Shown: positions 22,725 through 33,200 of the stretch, piece after piece
Layout of the letters: each line of letters begins with the position of its first letter
Position numbering within the stretch: position 1 is the first letter of the stretch
Origin: Heterocephalus glaber
Lineage: Eukaryota > Chordata > Mammalia > Rodentia > Bathyergidae
NCBI RefSeq assembly: GCF_000247695.1
Contig: NW_004624747.1
Coordinates: 8,323,647-8,387,646 of the forward strand
Direction of reading: 5' to 3'
DNA: 64,000 nucleotides
Notes under the pieces: generated by a model
Database searches by the model: none
The model's input: the letters and a program-made list of their open reading frames with translations, nothing else
What the model was told of the DNA's origin: nothing
Position numbers and translations under genes: made by a program

Positions 22725-22855
22725 TTTTTTTGCTTTTTTTTTTAAACAAGAGTCTTGCTATGTAGTTCAGGCTGGCCTTGAGCTTGTGGTGATCCTCCTG
22801 CCTCGGCCTTTGGAGTGCTAGGATTACAGGCATGTGCTACCATGCCTGGCTAAGG
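22725..22855 (-). mobile_element. B1 SINE (monomeric)
   Basis: AGAGTCTTGCTATGTAGTTC to CTACCATGCCTGGCT. Confidence 0.85.
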
Positions 22856-22929
22856 AAGGAATTATATAGCTATCTATCATGGCTGATGTTTCTCCTACAC
22901 TGTTATTGTGCAGCCACTGTACACCCATG

Positions 22930-23060
22930 CACCTGCCAATCACCACAAAAATCTAAGAAACACATGTGGTAAGACCTGTTTTACAAGTGGCTTCCCCAAT
23001 GGTACTCAGCTGATAAACTAGCAGAACAGGATTCAAGCCCAAGTCTAGAATCATGTTCTT
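22930..23060 (-). repeat. MIR fragment
   Basis: CAGAACAGGATTCAAGCCCA is the typical reverse MIR phrase. Confidence 0.5.
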
Positions 23061-23534
23061 TTCCGCCCACTGCAGCACACTTACATCTTCCAGAAGCCAG
23101 AAGGGTTTTTGCTCAGTTCTCCCCATGAGACCCTCTAACAGGTAAAGATGCATGCCTGGCCCCATTGGGGTGGAGGGAACAACTCTGAGCCCTGGGACAA
23201 CAGAGTGTGTTTGGTGGTAATCATTGGCCCCTTCATCTTGCTCAGGGCTCTCTTGGGAGTTGTTCCAGACCATGCTTATTGATGAGACTTAGAATCCTGG
23301 GAGTAAAAGACCTGTCTCACCTGGCTGTGCTGGTCTTTATTTATAGGCTATGAGGAGTTGGAAGCTCTCTTCCCAGGATATAGAAAATGGGTGCTTGTAA
23401 GAGGTAGGAGGCTTGTGTGTGCTTTTTACAACCTAAATGACCCTAAAAAGGAAGCCACACCTTGAGTCCTTCCCTGCTTATACCATGGGGCATGGTGGGG
23501 CCATCAGGCTTGGAACTACAATGGACTAGAGTTT

Positions 23535-23735
23535 GAGGACTGGCTCTGCTGATTCTTGGCTATGCACTTTGTTCAAGCCACTGAACATTTCTGAGCCAGT
23601 TTCCACAACTATGAAGTAGAAATGCAAATTATACCTTCCCTCTAGGAGTATCTTGAAGAAAAATATATGCCCATCTCTGCAAAGTCCCTTATCTAGTGCT
23701 GGGAACACAGTAGAGGGTAATTTCCCCTAAGAGTA
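23535..23735 (+). repeat. MIR, nearly full length
   Basis: GGCTATGCACTTTGTTCAAG, CCAGTTTCCACAACTATGA and GCTGGGAACACAGTAGAG in MIR order. Confidence 0.75.
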
Positions 23736-23780
23736 GGTGTGAAGGGGGGCCGGGTACTGGGGAAAGAGCACTTTCTTAGC

Positions 23781-24040
23781 ATTGTTTTTTTTGGTACCAG
23801 GGATCAAACTTGGGTCCTTGTGCTTGCGCAGCAGGTGGCGAAACCACTGAGCTAAATCCCCGGCCCTGCTCCTTATTTTTTGAGGCAGGGTCTTGCTGAA
23901 ATCTTTGCATTAAAGCTTTTTCATTTGAAAATATCAATCAATCAATCAAACTAGGGGAGGGGAAAAGGTTGGGGAAAGGGGTAGAGCTCTTGCCTAGCAG
24001 GCACCAAGTCCTGGGTTCAACCACCAGTACTGAAAAAAAG
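23781..24040. mobile_element. Two ID-like SINEs, young minus copy and older plus copy
   Basis: Minus copy 23781-23866 (GGTACCAGGGATCAAACTTG to CCCCGGCCC). An (AATC)n tract lies at 23935-23950. Plus copy 23960-24040 (GTAGAGCTCTTGCCTAGCAG to CAACCACCAGTACTG). Confidence 0.8.
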
Positions 24041-24234
24041 GAGAGAGATAAGGACTATGACATGTCCTCTGCTGCTCTACTGAGCACAGTGAGGACTGTC
24101 TATGAGGTGAAGTAAGGCAGGGTCCAAGTACCCTGGCCTAAGGAGTGAATGGGAGGCTGGAGCAGAGATGGGGAAGCTTGACAAGTAGGAAGGAAAAGCT
24201 TTGTGTGAGAATCAAAGGGACATTTATGCATGCT

Positions 24235-24560
24235 GTTTCAGCTATTTTGTGTTGCTGCAGCAGAATTCCACAGACTAATTTATGGAGAGAAGTTTATGTG
24301 TCCACAGTTCTGGAGGCTGGGAAGTCCGGGAGGCCTGGCACCTGCCTCTGATGAGTGCCTTCTTGCTGTGCCATTCCATGGCAAAAGGTGGGAGAGCAGA
24401 AACCAAAACAATAAAAAGGGCCTGACATATTCCCTCTAACCTTTTTATAACTAGCATCAAACTGTTCATGAAGGTGGAACCTTCATAACCCAAATAGTTT
24501 CCATTAGGACCCACTTTAAACATCTAACACATGCTTTCTGAGGCATACATTCAAGTCATA
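24235..24560 (-). mobile_element. MaLR-like LTR, minus strand
   Basis: GTTGCTGCAGCAGAATTCC, CACAGTTCTGGAGGCTGGG and TAGGACCCACTTTAAACAT follow a reverse MLT1-type LTR. Confidence 0.5.
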
Positions 24561-24899
24561 GAGCATGACAAAATCAATTATTCAGAATGCTCTAGCTCTA
24601 CCCAACTTTCTGTTTGAAAATTAATCTTAGTCTAAAATGGTTTGAAAAGCTGAAAGAGTTATAAGTCCTCCAAGAGCTGGGTGGAACCCAGGAGCTCCCC
24701 TTGTCCTCACCAGAGAATAGAAAGAGCCCCATTCTCAAGAAGGCTGAGGTGGGTGATTAGTCTCTACCATACTTTCAAGGCATTCACTGGGGAAAGATCA
24801 GCCTCGTTTGTTAACTTCAATCCCACCAGCAAAAGTGACTCTTCAAAGCACAGTGAAACCTTAGATGGAGGCCTTCTCCCAGGCCCTCACTCAAATCGT

Positions 24900-25030
24900 T
24901 TTTAAAAAAATTTTCAAACAGGGTCTTGTTGTGTGGCCCAGGCCAGTCTCCAACACCTAGCCTCACACAATCCTTTTGGCTCAGCCTCTAGTTGCTGCGA
25001 CTGTAGGGCATGCCACTCTGCCTGTCTCTC
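24900..25030 (-). mobile_element. B1-like SINE, diverged
   Basis: ACAGGGTCTTGTTGTGTGGC to GCATGCCACTCTGCCTG. Confidence 0.7.
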
Positions 25031-25394
25031 ACCTCCTGTCTCTTGAGTACAGAAGTCCTCATTTTAGTGTCATAGGTTGAAGGTGGCCTAGGATGCGGAA
25101 GACCTGGGATAAGGGCCCCAGTTTTGCTCACTCACTGAACAAATGGGGCTTCACCATAGAGCTGTTTCCTTTTATGCAGGATGAGGGTTGGACAGTGGTC
25201 GATCTAAGGGTCCTGTCAGCTCTGTCATTCCAGGATGTGCATGTCTTACAGTCTTTTTGACAGTTCTTTAAATTCATCTCCAGGTGGCAAAACTGAGGTC
25301 CAGAAAAGGCATTTTCCAGTTCCTCCCTTCTCCCTTCTAATGCATCTTACTCTCTACAGCATGATTCTTGGCCTGAAATATGGTTTTAGTGGTT

Positions 25395-25650
25395 CCCAAT
25401 AACTAAGGATAAAGCCTCAACTCTTCAGTCTTGCATTTAAAATACTCTGCAATCTTCTTTCATCCAATGTCATTCCCACTGTCAGATCTCTCTTGTTTTT
25501 GCCCAGATTTTGTTTTTTATCCTCATTGCCAAGGCTTTGTCCATGCTGTACCCATGTGCTCATATCTTTTTTCCATTCCTTGTATGTCCAAATTGTCTGC
25601 TCTTTTGTAGTTAGACCTCAGTTCTAAGAGACAAGGGATGTTATTTTACT
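25395..25650 (+). repeat. L2 fragment, plus strand
   Basis: GTGGTTCCCAATAACTAAGG and AAGGCTTTGTCCATGCTGTA match L2 3' coding-end phrases. Confidence 0.55.
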
Positions 25651-25739
25651 CAATTTGAAGTTAAGTGCTCAGTAAAACTCTCAGTGAGTCCCAGTCCCCT
25701 TCTGTGTTGTCTTTGGCTTATTGTACTTCAGTTGTGCTA

Positions 25740-25860
25740 TTTTTTTTTAAACGGTCTTGCTATGTAGTCCAGGCTGGCCTCCAATTTGTGATGATCCTCC
25801 TGCCTCAGCCTCCTGAGTGCTGGGATTACACGAATGAGCCACCATGCCCGCCTCTGGACT
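25740..25860 (-). mobile_element. B1 SINE (monomeric)
   Basis: ACGGTCTTGCTATGTAGTCC to GCCACCATGCCCGCC. Confidence 0.85.
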
Positions 25861-25979
25861 ATGATTTTTGCTATTTAGATTTTCTAGAAGCCCCAGCCCA
25901 GGGACCTTCTGCATCTAGTGCCTGGACCAGGATGGGCTTAGTGACCAGTCACATCCTCCTTTTCACCACATGAGGAAAT

Positions 25980-26170
25980 CCAAGCAGATCAGATCCTCGT
26001 CCCTCCACTCAGTGACTGTTTAACCCTCAGCAAGTCATTAACTGTTTTCCATTTTGCTTTGCGAAAATGGGGAGCCCAGCCACCTGTGTACTCCCAATGG
26101 ACGAGTTGTGAGGATTAGGAGAATGCTTCTAAAGGCCTAGCATTAGGTAGGCTGCTAGTAGGTGTCCTGA
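25980..26170 (+). repeat. MIR
   Basis: CCCTCAGCAAGTCATTAACT, GCGAAAATGGGGAGCC and GCTAGTAGGTGTC. Confidence 0.6.
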
Positions 26171-26670
26171 GTCCCTGCTGGCCACCCAGTCCCTTCTAAT
26201 GGAAGACACAGTTGGTCCAAGCCCGCTTCTCAGGGTGGGAGCGCAGCTGTGCAGGCGTGGGCTACTGTATGCGGGGGTGGGGCTCCCAAGGGCCAGACCC
26301 GACCTGGCCACTGCAGACCCACGCGCAGTTTGCAGCCTCGAGGAGCCAAAGGATTTTGGCTGGACTGGCCTCTAAGCCGGCGGGAAAGCGGGGCAGGCCT
26401 ACTACGCCCCTGGGGCTCAGGGCCTCTCGGGCTTATTTGGTTTGGGGGTCCTTCTCAAGGCAGATCTCTAAGGTGTATTCCGTGGTGCTTTCAGGGTGGG
26501 GCCGCAGCAATGCGCTGCCTGTGCTGCCACCATCACCACGTTCCTCTCCCTGGGCTCCCTGGGTTCCTCTCCCTGGCTCGCTCTTCTTCCACCTTCACCT
26601 CTGCAGCGGTAAAATGCAGCAAGCACTGGGCGCCTGCGCGGCTTCCGGGAGGGGCAGTGGCGACAGCAGT

Positions 26671-26691
26671 TATTTATAGTAAGTGACGTCA
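26671..26691. promoter_or_regulatory. Consensus CRE with a TATA-like element 5' of it
   Basis: TGACGTCA at 26684-26691 is a perfect full palindromic cAMP-response element (CREB/ATF site). TATTTATA lies just upstream at 26671-26678. Both are on the far side of the gap from exon 1, so the true distance to the start codon is unknown. A CRE would fit cAMP or activity-dependent control of a neuronal gene (inference). Confidence 0.6.
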
Positions 26692-26727
26692 CCTTGAAAT
26701 AGACCCTTAGGGCCGCCCCACCCTCCT

Positions 26728-26827
26728 NNNNNNNNNNNNNNNNNNNNNNNNNNNNNNNNNNNNNNNNNNNNNNNNNNNNNNNNNNNNNNNNNNNNNNNNN
26801 NNNNNNNNNNNNNNNNNNNNNNNNNNN
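26728..26827. other. Assembly gap (100 N)
   Basis: Exactly 100 unresolved bases, the conventional size for a gap of unknown length. Flanks are very GC-rich, which is the usual reason for such gaps. Part of the YWHAH promoter is missing. Confidence 0.99.
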
Positions 26828-26866
26828 CCCGCCACTCCTCCCGCCGCCGGGCCCGGCCCTTCCCAC

Positions 26867-26877
26867 TGCGCAGGCGT
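26867..26877. promoter_or_regulatory. NRF1-like site
   Basis: TGCGCAGGCGT is close to the NRF1 consensus TGCGCATGCGC. A second, better match (TGCGCGTGCGC) is at 27040-27050. Such pairs are common in CpG-island promoters. Confidence 0.45.
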
Positions 26878-26959
26878 CATCTTGTCTTCCCATCCCCCTC
26901 GCCCCTTCCGCAGCTCAGCAGCCTCTCCTCCCTCCGCGGCGTCGGCGGCGTGAGCCACA

Positions 26960-27138
26960 GCGCGCTGGGCGAGTCAGCTAGAGGGCGCGAGCCGCGTTGC
27001 TGCCTGGAGTCTGCAGCCTCAGACTGGCCGGAGAGCCAGTGCGCGTGCGCGGCTTCTGCAGTGACCCGGGAGCGGACGGGCGGGCGGGCGAGCGAGCGAG
27101 TTGTGTGAGGCGCTAGGCGAGGTCGAACCGCGAGCGAC
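26960..27138 (+). other. YWHAH: YWHAH 5'UTR (transcription start not determined)
   Basis: GC-rich leader without ATG. It has short tetranucleotide runs (GGGC three times, then GAGC three times, about 27074-27099) shortly before the start codon. Human YWHAH has a reported 7-bp GCCTGCA tandem repeat in its 5' non-coding region. Here I see only an isolated, imperfect equivalent near 27001-27022. The 5' limit given is an estimate. Confidence 0.6.
27040..27050. promoter_or_regulatory. NRF1-like site in the YWHAH leader
   Basis: TGCGCGTGCGC, one base from the palindromic NRF1 consensus, 90 bp before the start codon. Confidence 0.5.
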
Positions 27139-27225
27139 ATGGGGGACCGGGAACAGCTGCTGCAGCGGGCGCGGCTGGCCGAGCAGGCGGAGCGCTACGA
27201 CGACATGGCCTCCGCCATGAAGGCG
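27139..27225 (+). CDS. YWHAH: YWHAH exon 1, coding part (residues 1-29)
   Basis: Encodes [20 protein letters not shown] followed by DDMASAMKA, helix 1 and the start of helix 2 of the dimer interface. The start codon has a strong context (G at -3 and G at +4), and I find no upstream ATG between the assembly gap and this ATG. The exon ends on a codon boundary (phase 0) at GCG, followed by a GTGAGA splice donor. If the donor is read through, the frame continues into intron sequence unrelated to 14-3-3, which supports splicing here. Confidence 0.96.
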
Positions 27226-30200
27226 GTGAGAGCGCCGAGAGCCTGGGCTGCCGGCCGGAGGGCCCGGGATTGGGAGGCATGGGGCGGTGTCTCTCTCTTG
27301 GCCCTGGGCGACCGAGCTGGGCGCGGCCACTGGCAGCCCGCGCTTCCGAGCGCCCCGCCATTTCCTGAGGCCGGGCCTGGGGTGGGGTCTCGGGGGAGGC
27401 AGCCTTTCAGGGGGTCGCGAATGCAGCCCCCAGGAGACGGGCTGGTGGGCGGGGGTCGCGACGTCCTTGTTCGAGGCTCAGGGCGGGGGATTCCTGAGGA
27501 ACCGGGAGTGAGCACATTCCTGCTTCTAGACCATTCTGCCAGACCCGGGGGTCTCACCTCCTCGCCTTCCACCGTTCACCAACTTGTAATATAGAATCAT
27601 CTAGTGAGTGGCACCCCGTCTCTCCTGGCTTTCTCTGCCACTACTTGAAGCCTGTATAATTCTGATCTGTTTTGCTCTGTTTACCCGAATTGTCCTTTTT
27701 CCATTTTTCCACGCCCGGGGTCTGGCTTTGTGTGCAAAGACCTTCTTTCTACAGTCTAGGCGTGGACCAGGGCTGGGGGCAGAGGGTGTAGAGCCCATTT
27801 TAGCCCCTTATATGAGGCTGCCGTATGCCTGGGGATTAAAATGAGACCTGATTCATAGATAAAACGATAAAATGCATGCCTTTGCATTCTGGAGACCCTC
27901 GTAGATGTGTGGATTCTGTGGCTTGATTTCCGGTGAAGGAGTCGTGCCCATCCCCACCCTAGCAAATACCGTGGATTAGACACCACCTGCATTTCTGAGA
28001 CTGTGTTCTGGTTACCACCCTCACTGTCACTGTCCACATTATCCCAGGTTTTTCTTATAAGTGAAAGTTACTTCTGTGTCAAGGTCACACAGTAACTCGG
28101 CCACCAGCTGCAATGTTCCTCTGGTGTACAACCTCCTGAGACCTTGGAGCATCTCCTTGGACTCCACCTTTAGACCTACTAAAGGTTGAGACATTTGGGG
28201 GTGAGACTCAAATCTGCATTTTAACCAGCTCGTAAGTGATTTTTACCCCTCTAAAACTTGAGAATTACTGTTCATAAGTCCTTTGGCTGGCCTTTTGAAG
28301 AGATAGGTTAAAAACTACACCCAGAGTCTTTCTAAAATTTAAACTTACTCAGAAAACTTATTTTGAGGATTGTGATAATATCAGATGAAATACATAGGGT
28401 CAATATTTAGGATTATTCAGCTAAGAAAGATATTTTAGTTATGTTTCCTGTAGTGTCCTTGTTATACATCTGAACTAGGTGTGTTAGGAAGCCAGCAAAC
28501 ACCAAGGTGCATTTGTTGATTCATGGGTGATCCTGATTCCAGCATTATGGTATGTGTTTGTGGTTAGATAGGGGCTTTTTAATTCAAACCAGGGGACACT
28601 CTCAGTTTGGAAGCCCTCTTTAAAAAGGTGAATTTAAAATACAGCTTTGCAAATTTTACACAAATGTAACTGGCTGTATGAATACATTTCCTTGGAGCGG
28701 CCCTAAAGCTTAATTGTCTTTGGAAAAAGTCACTTCTGTCTACACAGCAAGTCACACATGAACCTCAACAGCTTTAACTGTCATCAGAACTGTATACAAC
28801 TTGAGGCCTTTCTGGACATTTTGGTGAGGACCTTGCTTATCCTGTGAGTGGGACCTGACAGTGGAAGTGTTAGAAGTCGTTAGGGGAATAAAGATGTTGA
28901 AAAGAAAGAGAGGATGGGGTTTGAAGGAAGGTGAATTGAGGTTAAGGATAAATAACTACATGGTACATTCTGGAGCTATCAGAAACATGAGGCAACTTGA
29001 GATGGGAAATGAGAAGAGGTGGAAATGATACAACAAAATTGAATTTGGGCAGAAAAAAAATTGGCTTTCTGGTTTTTATAAATAAAATAGGTTTGAAAAT
29101 GCTTTCCTTCAACTTGGTACTTGTGTCCACAGATTTTCTCTCAGGCATTAAGGTAGCATTTTGTGAAATAATAGACCCTTCAGTTGTTGGGAATTCGTTA
29201 ACAATCCATATCTGAAATGATTGATGGACTAGGAAAGCCCTTCACATTAAAAATTCTGTCTAAGGTTTAACTGTCATCAGAACTGTATAAACCATTCCCT
29301 CAAGTTAACTCCTATGAAAAAGTAAGAACTTTAAAAAATGTCATTACACTTGTCCTATGTTGTTTTTGTCATCTAAATGGAATACATTTATTAGTAGATG
29401 GAGAATATTTTCTTATGTTTTACATGTTAAATTGTTCGTACATTAAAATTCTTATTGAATGTTACTGGGATCACTCTGTCTTCATTTTATTGATATCATA
29501 TACCTTAAAATTAGGGCTTTTAGGAATAGTGAATTCTAGTTAACCGTCTGGGTTTATGTGGACTTTCTTCAGGATGGTGAAGTCACGTAAGTAGACTGCT
29601 CTTGGGAAGGTGGAACAGGGCACGTGAGTGAGGGAATGATTTGATGCTATGGCTTTGTGACCTTGAAACTTAAATCTTTTGGCTTCAAGTCCTCAAAAGT
29701 ATAAAATAAGGAATATTATTGTTACTAACAAGTCAGTTTCTTCCTTTAATCTTCTAACTTGTTTTTATTTCCTTTATAATTTGTCACCTAATAATACTGC
29801 CTGCCTTTAATGATTGATGTTCCTTAATATGCCAGCGTCACCTGGAGGACAGTGTTGGTAAGCTTTAAGAAAAATTATGCGTATTAGAAATAGTGATGTT
29901 GCCTCAAATCAGTAGAAAACTACAATGGCCTGCCTTGACCCATAATTTGAAGAGGCAAGAAACGAATCTCTCTCTGTCTCTCTTTCTCTTTTCTTTTCTT
30001 TCTTATACTAGAAATTGAACCCAAACTTTACACTGAGTTATGTCCCCAGCCCATTTTATATATTTTTGAGACAGTGTCTCTAGATTTCTCAGGGTGGGTT
30101 CAAACTTGTAGTCCTCCTGCCTCAGCTTCCCGGGATGCTGGGATTACATGTATGAACCACCACACCCTTCTAAGAAATGTCTCTGAAGAGAAAGCTCATA

Positions 30201-33200
30201 CAATAGTAGTACCTTACATGGAATGTAATAATGTGAAGAAACATTGTGAAAGATTTTAGACCAAGTTCTTTCTAGATCAGGCATTGAATGACTTGACGCA
30301 ATTCATAATGTCTGAAAAATGGATATAATACCATCTTATAAGAACTATGAAATAATATGTAGGCTGGACATGGTGCCATATGCTAGTAATTCCAGCACTT
30401 GAGGCAGAAGGATGGAGAGTTTGAGGCCTGTCTCAAAAAAAAAAAAAATTATAGGAGTTAAGTAATTTTAAGAAAGAAAGTAGCCAGATAGATTCCCAGT
30501 GACTCAGTGATACACATGGGTGGACAAATGTCACCTCTTCTGCCCTAAGTCATTTATTTTACAGTAAAACATATAGATAGGCAGTAATTGCAAAGTTATA
30601 AAATGTAAAAATGATGTGGGATAGCATGGTATGTTTTAGGACTGCTATGCAGATGTAGTGTTGACGATAAGAAATGTTTGAAGGACTTAAAGAATATAGA
30701 AATCTTAAGTTCAGGAAACACAACTGTAGTTAAGGAAATGAGTCTGCTAGGAAGAGACACTTGGTTCAAGCAGTGGCAGAAGGTTCTTATTCCAACAGCT
30801 GTGAGATTGTGGGAGGTGGGGAAGTGAGCAGGTGGTATATAAAAGAGCACTTGAGTGGCCCAGGGTGAGACAGAATCACACATTCATCCTTGTGAATTTT
30901 AAAGATGATTTTGAGGCATAGCAGAGTTGTGGTTAGTGTAAAATCTTAAAGCCACATTGGTGCTATTGCTTGAAATACATAAAAACTAAGGAGCTCTGTT
31001 GTTTACTAACTGGTGGTTTAAAATATAACTTGCTGGGTATGGTGCCCATGCTTGTCATCTCAGCCTGTAACCCCAGGACTTGGAAGGCTGAGGCAGAAGG
31101 GTCACTGAGAGTTGAAGCCAGCTTTAACTGCATAGCAAGACTGTGTAGAAAAAAAAGAAATGTGATTATCTCTGGTATATATGGGGTAGGGAAGGAAGAA
31201 GGCCCTGGATTATTGTAGCAGTCCATCCAAATTAAAAGGTACTCTGGACCTAGAGTTGTAGCTCACTTAGAGTGCTTGCCTGCCATGCCTAGGGCCCTAG
31301 GGTTCTATCCCTAGCACTACAGGAAAGAAAAAAAAAAAAGACTTCAGATGGCAACAGGCACACAGCTTTGCTGCCCCGAAATGGGAGTTGTGACCTCATC
31401 TGAACTATCCTCAGAGGAGCTCCCATAGCCAAAGTCCCCACTACACACTTCCTTAAAGAAACCGAAAAAGATGTATTTTCTTCATCTTGAAATTTTATAT
31501 TAGTGGTAGACTGTAGTGTTAACACTTTTACAGAAATATGGTTTGAGAGGGGTACCCCCAGTGTTTTCCATGTTACATTTAGCAAATGTATGGGATTTAT
31601 CATTTTGCTTATTAGACATCTAATGTTAGCTATTACTCCATGTGCACATTTTCATTTAGTCTTTTTTGGAGGGTGCTGGGAATTGAATTTAGTACCTTGT
31701 GCATGCTGAGCACATGCTGTACTACTGAGTGACACCCCTGGCTCACTTTAATCTTTATAACAACTCTAGATAGGTACTTTTAGTAGCTCCATTTTACAAA
31801 TGAGACTTACAGGGGTTGGTTATGTCAAAATCAAACAGTAAGTTGTGAAGCTAAGATCTAAACCCTTGAATTAGAGCTTTCACTTTAATCACTATGTGAT
31901 CATGTTCCATGAGGCCAAGGGATAATGCTTATAGTTCACATTCTAGTATATAATATTAATTCTTGTTATCATGGATAATTTAATCACAGTTACTTTATGG
32001 GAGGGGGCGCTTAAACATTTTTATTTATTGAATATAAGCCACTTTCCTAAGGTTGATTAAAAAACAATCTGAAGCCGAGTGTTGGCACACATCTGTAATT
32101 CCAATTACTTAGGAGGCTGAGGCAGGAGATCGTGGCTTTGAGGCCAGCCTGGGCAAAGTAAGACTCAAAAAAGGGCTAAGGGTATAGCTTGGTGGTAGAG
32201 CATTCCTGGATTCCATACCGAATACCACAAAACAGATCTAAACCCAGAATCTACCACATGTCTTAGCTGCCCTGGAGAAGCATAAGGAGATTCATAGATC
32301 TGGATTTTGCTTGTACTGAAGACCAGAAGTATATTTTTAGTTTAACAGCTAAAGTATTAATTGAGTTTGAATTCCTGCTATGAATTAAGTGCAGAACTAT
32401 TAAATTTTAGTTGTGGTATTTTGTTTCATACCCTTGGCACCAGTTGTTTCTCTGTTTTGGCTTTAGTGTATTTGTTAAGTCTCTGATACCCAAAATTTCA
32501 GTCTCTGGGTTTTTGGTAAAATTCCTCTAGTGTCCAGGTGGGGGTAGCTTGCCATTTGCTCTACCATTTTGGTGCTTCTCCCCTTCCTACTCTTTGCTAC
32601 AGTGGCATTCCACTGTGCAGCAGTGGGTGTTGGCACTTTTCTGTGTACAGAACCTGGTACATCTTCAGAATCTGCCAATTGTGGTACTTTCTGGGAGAGT
32701 ACCATGTGATAATGCAGGTCAGAGGGGTTTTAATTAATCCTTGCCAGTCCCAATGAAAATGTTAAATGTCCAGTTCAGGGCAAAGACAATTTTTTTTTTC
32801 TTGTTATGGGAGATCGAACTCAGGACCTTGTGCTTGCCAGGCAGGTGCAACACCACTGAGCTACATACCCTGCAAGACAGTTTCTTAGTGATACAAGAGT
32901 AGCTATTTTATTTCATTAACGTTAAGCTTAGTGTGGCTTGAGCTTGGCTGCTCTGAGTTTGAAGTTTATCCTATCTTGTGAACAAATAGCATTGTAGCCC
33001 TGGTAAGGATAAGAGGCTCAGCTTGGCCCTGGCTGATGATGTTTTTGTGCACAGGTCTGTAGTAAGTGCCAGCTTGGGGCAGGCAAGATCCTCACTTTCT
33101 GGGCATTAACTTGGAAAAGAATCAGCCAAAAAAGTATCCATTCTCTTACTTTATTTTGTGGTAGTACTGATGACTGAACCTAGAGGTACTCTACTGCTAA

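Larger units (their letters stand above)
26330..27480. promoter_or_regulatory. CpG island promoter of YWHAH
   Basis: CpG density rises sharply from about 26330 and falls after about 27480, enclosing exon 1. Visible motifs: ETS-like CTTCCGG (26642-26648), palindromic CRE TGACGTCA (26684-26691), NRF1-like TGCGCAGGCGT (26867-26877) and TGCGCGTGCGC (27040-27050). The long open frames on both strands here are a GC-content effect. An assembly gap interrupts the island. Confidence 0.85.

Noticed and set aside
26212..26893. Overlapping frames of 155, 145 and 141 codons near the YWHAH promoter
   Set aside because: CpG-island composition removes stop codons on both strands, and one frame runs through the N gap. 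No protein features.
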